Source: Candidatus Eiseniibacteriota bacterium (GTDB lineage Bacteria; Eisenbacteria; RBG-16-71-46). Taken from it: a stretch of DNA of 32,420 nt. Under the pieces are notes generated by a model. It made no database searches. It saw only the letters and a list, made by a program, of their open reading frames with translations, and was not told where the DNA came from. Position 1 is the stretch's first letter. Every line of letters begins with the position of its first letter. The stretch lies in NCBI GenBank assembly GCA_016215625.1, contig JACRIW010000111.1:1-32420 (forward strand). Direction: 5' to 3'. Positions 30,402-32,420 of the stretch are shown one piece after another. The translations under genes and the position numbers were made by a program.

Positions 30402-31770
30402 AGTCGCGTCCGCCCGGGTAGCGCATGCCGCGCAGTTCGCGGTAGAGCCGAACCGCGTAGTGGTCGGTCATGCCCGAGATGTGGTCGGTGAGGCGCTGGA
30501 GCTGCTCGTAGGGCGTGAGCGGCGCGAGCGCGCCGGCCCTGGGGAACTGGCTCGGGTAGAGCTTCGCGAGGTGCGTGCCGCGGAGCGAGCCCGGCTCGAG
30601 GATGCCGTTCACGAACACGGTGAGCAGGCCCTGGATGGCCTCCGCGCCGGCGAGCTCCATCTTGAGCACGTCGCGCGCCTGGTAGCAGCGCTTCACGCAC
30701 TGGCCCTGCAGGTCGTTCATCGCCTGCCGGTGCTTCATCGTCGCCTTGAGCTCGTCCACGTACGTGCCCGCGAGGATGCCGTCGCACACCTGGTCGAACG
30801 AATCGGCCGCGTCGTGCACGAGCGTGTTCACCGCGATCGCGCGCAGCTGGTCGGCGCGGTCCATGCGCGACGTGTAGTCGCCGGCCTCGGGGGCGAGATC
30901 GGGGCAGCGCGGATCGTCCTTGCAGAAGGGCGCGAGCATCTCGAGGAACACGGGCTCGGGCACCTGCTTCAGCCGCCGTCCGTCCTCCCAGTCGAGCAGC
31001 AGGTAGGCGATGTCGTCCGCGGCCTCGGTGAGGAAGGCGAGCGGATGGCGCTGCCACTGGTCGTCGTTCGCGCGCGGCAGGCCGAGGGCGTTCGCGACCG
31101 CGACCCAGGCCGGGATCTCGGAATCGAAGAGTCCGGGCTTCTTCGCGCCCTTCTCGGGCGCCTTCTTGTGCGCGACGAGCGACGTGCACGGATACTTGAC
31201 CAGTGCGCCGAGCGTCGCGTTCGTGAGCTGCAGCCCGCCGCCGATGGACGGCCGCTCGAGGCGCGTCACGATGCGCAGCGTCTGCGCGTTGCCCTCGAAC
31301 TGCTCGAGGTCCGCACGTTGGCGGGCGGAAAGCTCGCTCGCCAACGGGTGTTTCGCTTCGTCGAGGGATTTCAGCAGCTTTCCGAAGAACTCCTTGATCG
31401 CGTCCTCGCCGACGTGGCCGAAGGGCGGATTGCCGAGGTCGTGCGCGAGGCACGCGGCGGCGACGCAGTCGCCGAAGTCGCGCGCGTCGAGCCGCGCGGC
31501 GAGCTTCGGGTCGCGCGCGAGCACGCGGCCGCCCACGAGCGTACCGAGCGACCGGCCGATGGACGCGACCTCGAGGCTGTGCGTGAGCCGCGAGTGCACG
31601 TGGTCGTCGTAGGGGAGCGGGAAGACCTGGGTCTTGTCGGCCAGACGACGGAAGGCGCCACTGAACAGCACGCGGTCGTAGTCGCGCTGGAACGGCGAGC
31701 GCGCGGGCGCCTGGTCTTCCGGCGCACCGTGTCGGGCGGTGGACAGCAGCTGCAACCAGTCGGCGGACAT
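30400..31770 (-). CDS. dgt: dGTPase-like HD hydrolase
   Basis: Deoxynucleoside triphosphate triphosphohydrolase-like protein of 456 residues, which would cleave dGTP (or another dNTP) to nucleoside and tripolyphosphate. The N-terminus YDRVLFSGAFRRLADKTQVFPL, the metal ligands in HVHSRLTHSLEVASIGRSLG and the HD motif in AACLAHDLGNPPFGHVGE are all typical. Further signature is seen in AEAADDIAYLLLDWEDG-like sequence. The ATG at 31770 is preferred over the open-frame start at 31857, with GGAG ten bases before it and the family N-terminus right after. A weak CATACT -10 element (31816-31821, minus strand) lies upstream. Confidence 0.93.
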   Translation of the reverse strand: MSADWLQLLSTARHGAPEDQAPARSPFQRDYDRVLFSGAFRRLADKTQVFPLPYDDHVHSRLTHSLEVASIGRSLGTLVGGRVLARDPKLAARLDARDFGDCVAAACLAHDLGNPPFGHVGEDAIKEFFGKLLKSLDEAKHPLASELSARQRADLEQFEGNAQTLRIVTRLERPSIGGGLQLTNATLGALVKYPCTSLVAHKKAPEKGAKKPGLFDSEIPAWVAVANALGLPRANDDQWQRHPLAFLTEAADDIAYLLLDWEDGRRLKQVPEPVFLEMLAPFCKDDPRCPDLAPEAGDYTSRMDRADQLRAIAVNTLVHDAADSFDQVCDGILAGTYVDELKATMKHRQAMNDLQGQCVKRCYQARDVLKMELAGAEAIQGLLTVFVNGILEPGSLRGTHLAKLYPSQFPRAGALAPLTPYEQLQRLTDHISGMTDHYAVRLYRELRGMRYPGGRD

Positions 31771-31894
31771 GCGGGGACCGCTCCGGGGTGGTCGGGAGTG
31801 CTTCGCGAGCGGCGCAGTATGGACCAGCCCTCTCGCCGCCCGCCACTCGACCCGCATGCTCGCGCGTGAGTCCGCTCGAGGGGGCGCTTGGTGT

Positions 31895-32420
31895 TCATCT
31901 CAGCAGAACGATCGGTCTGCATTCCTGCACCCCCGCCCGCACACGCACGAAGTAGCAGCCGGCCGGTGCGGGGGAGGCGCTCCCTCGGCCGTCCCACGGC
32001 AACTCCTGTGCGCCCGCGGATCGGACCCCCGAGAACAGCGTGCGTATCCGAGCGCCACGAACGTCGTACACGCCGACTTCCACGGGGCCCGATCGCGACA
32101 GAGTGAAGCGAATGGTGAGCGAGCCGCCGCGCATGGGAAGCGGATGCAACGTGAGTCCCAACGTGGGGACTTCGCCGGGACCGACACCGGACGTGCTCGA
32201 GCATCCCGCGCGAAGATCGCTGCACTCCCGGCCGTCCGCAGCGAGGGCCGACCGGTAGCGCGCGCTGAGCAGGGATTCAGCGGGAACTCCCGCCACGGTC
32301 GGACTCGTGATGCGGTCGAGCGCGGAGAGATCACCCTTGAGCCAGCGATCGAACCAGGCCAGCGTGAAATAATGGCTGCGATCGTGCGCGAGTTCGCTGC
32401 CGGACACGCCCGACCAGTAG
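31895..32420 (-). CDS. Secreted hydrolase-like protein with T9SS/FlgD-Ig tail (cut by right edge)
   Basis: This is the C-terminal 174 residues of a larger protein; the frame is open to the right edge. The first visible part (HYFTLAWFDRWLKGD) resembles the last helix of alpha/beta hydrolases. A linker with Cys residues follows. The last 80 residues form a FlgD-Ig-like beta domain: LHPLPMRGGSLTIRFTLS, VEVGVYDVRGARIRTLF, LPWDGRG and APAGCYFVRVRAG, ending in IVLLR. This is the pattern of type A sorting domains for the type IX secretion system in the FCB group. The protein would be exported through the outer membrane or anchored on the surface. Confidence 0.8.
   Translation of the reverse strand, partial: YWSGVSGSELAHDRSHYFTLAWFDRWLKGDLSALDRITSPTVAGVPAESLLSARYRSALAADGRECSDLRAGCSSTSGVGPGEVPTLGLTLHPLPMRGGSLTIRFTLSRSGPVEVGVYDVRGARIRTLFSGVRSAGAQELPWDGRGSASPAPAGCYFVRVRAGVQECRPIVLLR

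Overview
The window is about 32 kb of very GC-rich (roughly 70%), densely coding bacterial DNA dominated by one flagellar and chemotaxis locus. The last gene, cut by the right edge, encodes a secreted protein whose C-terminus looks like a FlgD-Ig / type IX secretion (T9SS) sorting module. That feature, the L- and P-ring genes and an outer-membrane porin point to a flagellated diderm of the FCB / Candidatus Eisenbacteria kind. This taxonomic placement is inference from gene style, not a search result. I saw no tRNA, rRNA, insertion sequence, integrase or CRISPR array.

Layout. (1) 1-2565 (+): the 3' end of flhF, then flhG, fliA (sigma-28) and a small membrane protein with a helix-turn-helix-like tail, all joined by 4-bp stop/start overlaps. 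(2) 2731-8961 (+): a sigma-54-like promoter, then flgF-flgG-flgA-flgH-flgI-flgJ-flgN-flgK (rod, rings, rod-binding protein, chaperone, hook junction), closed by a strong hairpin. (3) 9026-14469 (-): motA-motB-degenerate REC/HD-GYP, a degenerate kinase-like protein, an EAL/HDOD protein and a 95-residue helical orphan. (4) 14717-24923 (+): a CheR-CheD fusion, cheB, cheY, cheZ, a REC-REC-CheX fusion, a STAS protein, cheA, cheW and a transmembrane chemoreceptor. (5) 24988-32420: an OprB-like porin, a histidine phosphatase, a DEAD-box RNA helicase, a zinc-ribbon membrane protein, a PuuD-like urate hydroxylase with a cytochrome c tail, a dGTPase-like HD hydrolase and the sorted secreted protein.

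How it works together. FlhF/FlhG would set flagellar site and number. FliA would switch on late genes: four intergenic sites share the same T(C/G)AAG ... CGA(T/G) architecture with an identical 15-bp spacer. They lie before motAB, the EAL/HDOD gene, cheR-cheD and cheY, and this is the clearest regulatory signal in the window. The chemotaxis core is complete: receptor, CheW, CheA, CheY, CheR, CheB, CheD and two different candidate CheY-P phosphatases (CheZ and CheX). Several proteins are unusual. CheR and CheD are fused, the CheX phosphatase carries two receivers, one with Glu at the phospho-Asp position, and four chemotaxis proteins end in similar acidic/hydrophobic tails finishing in Phe. Several signalling domains have lost catalytic residues.
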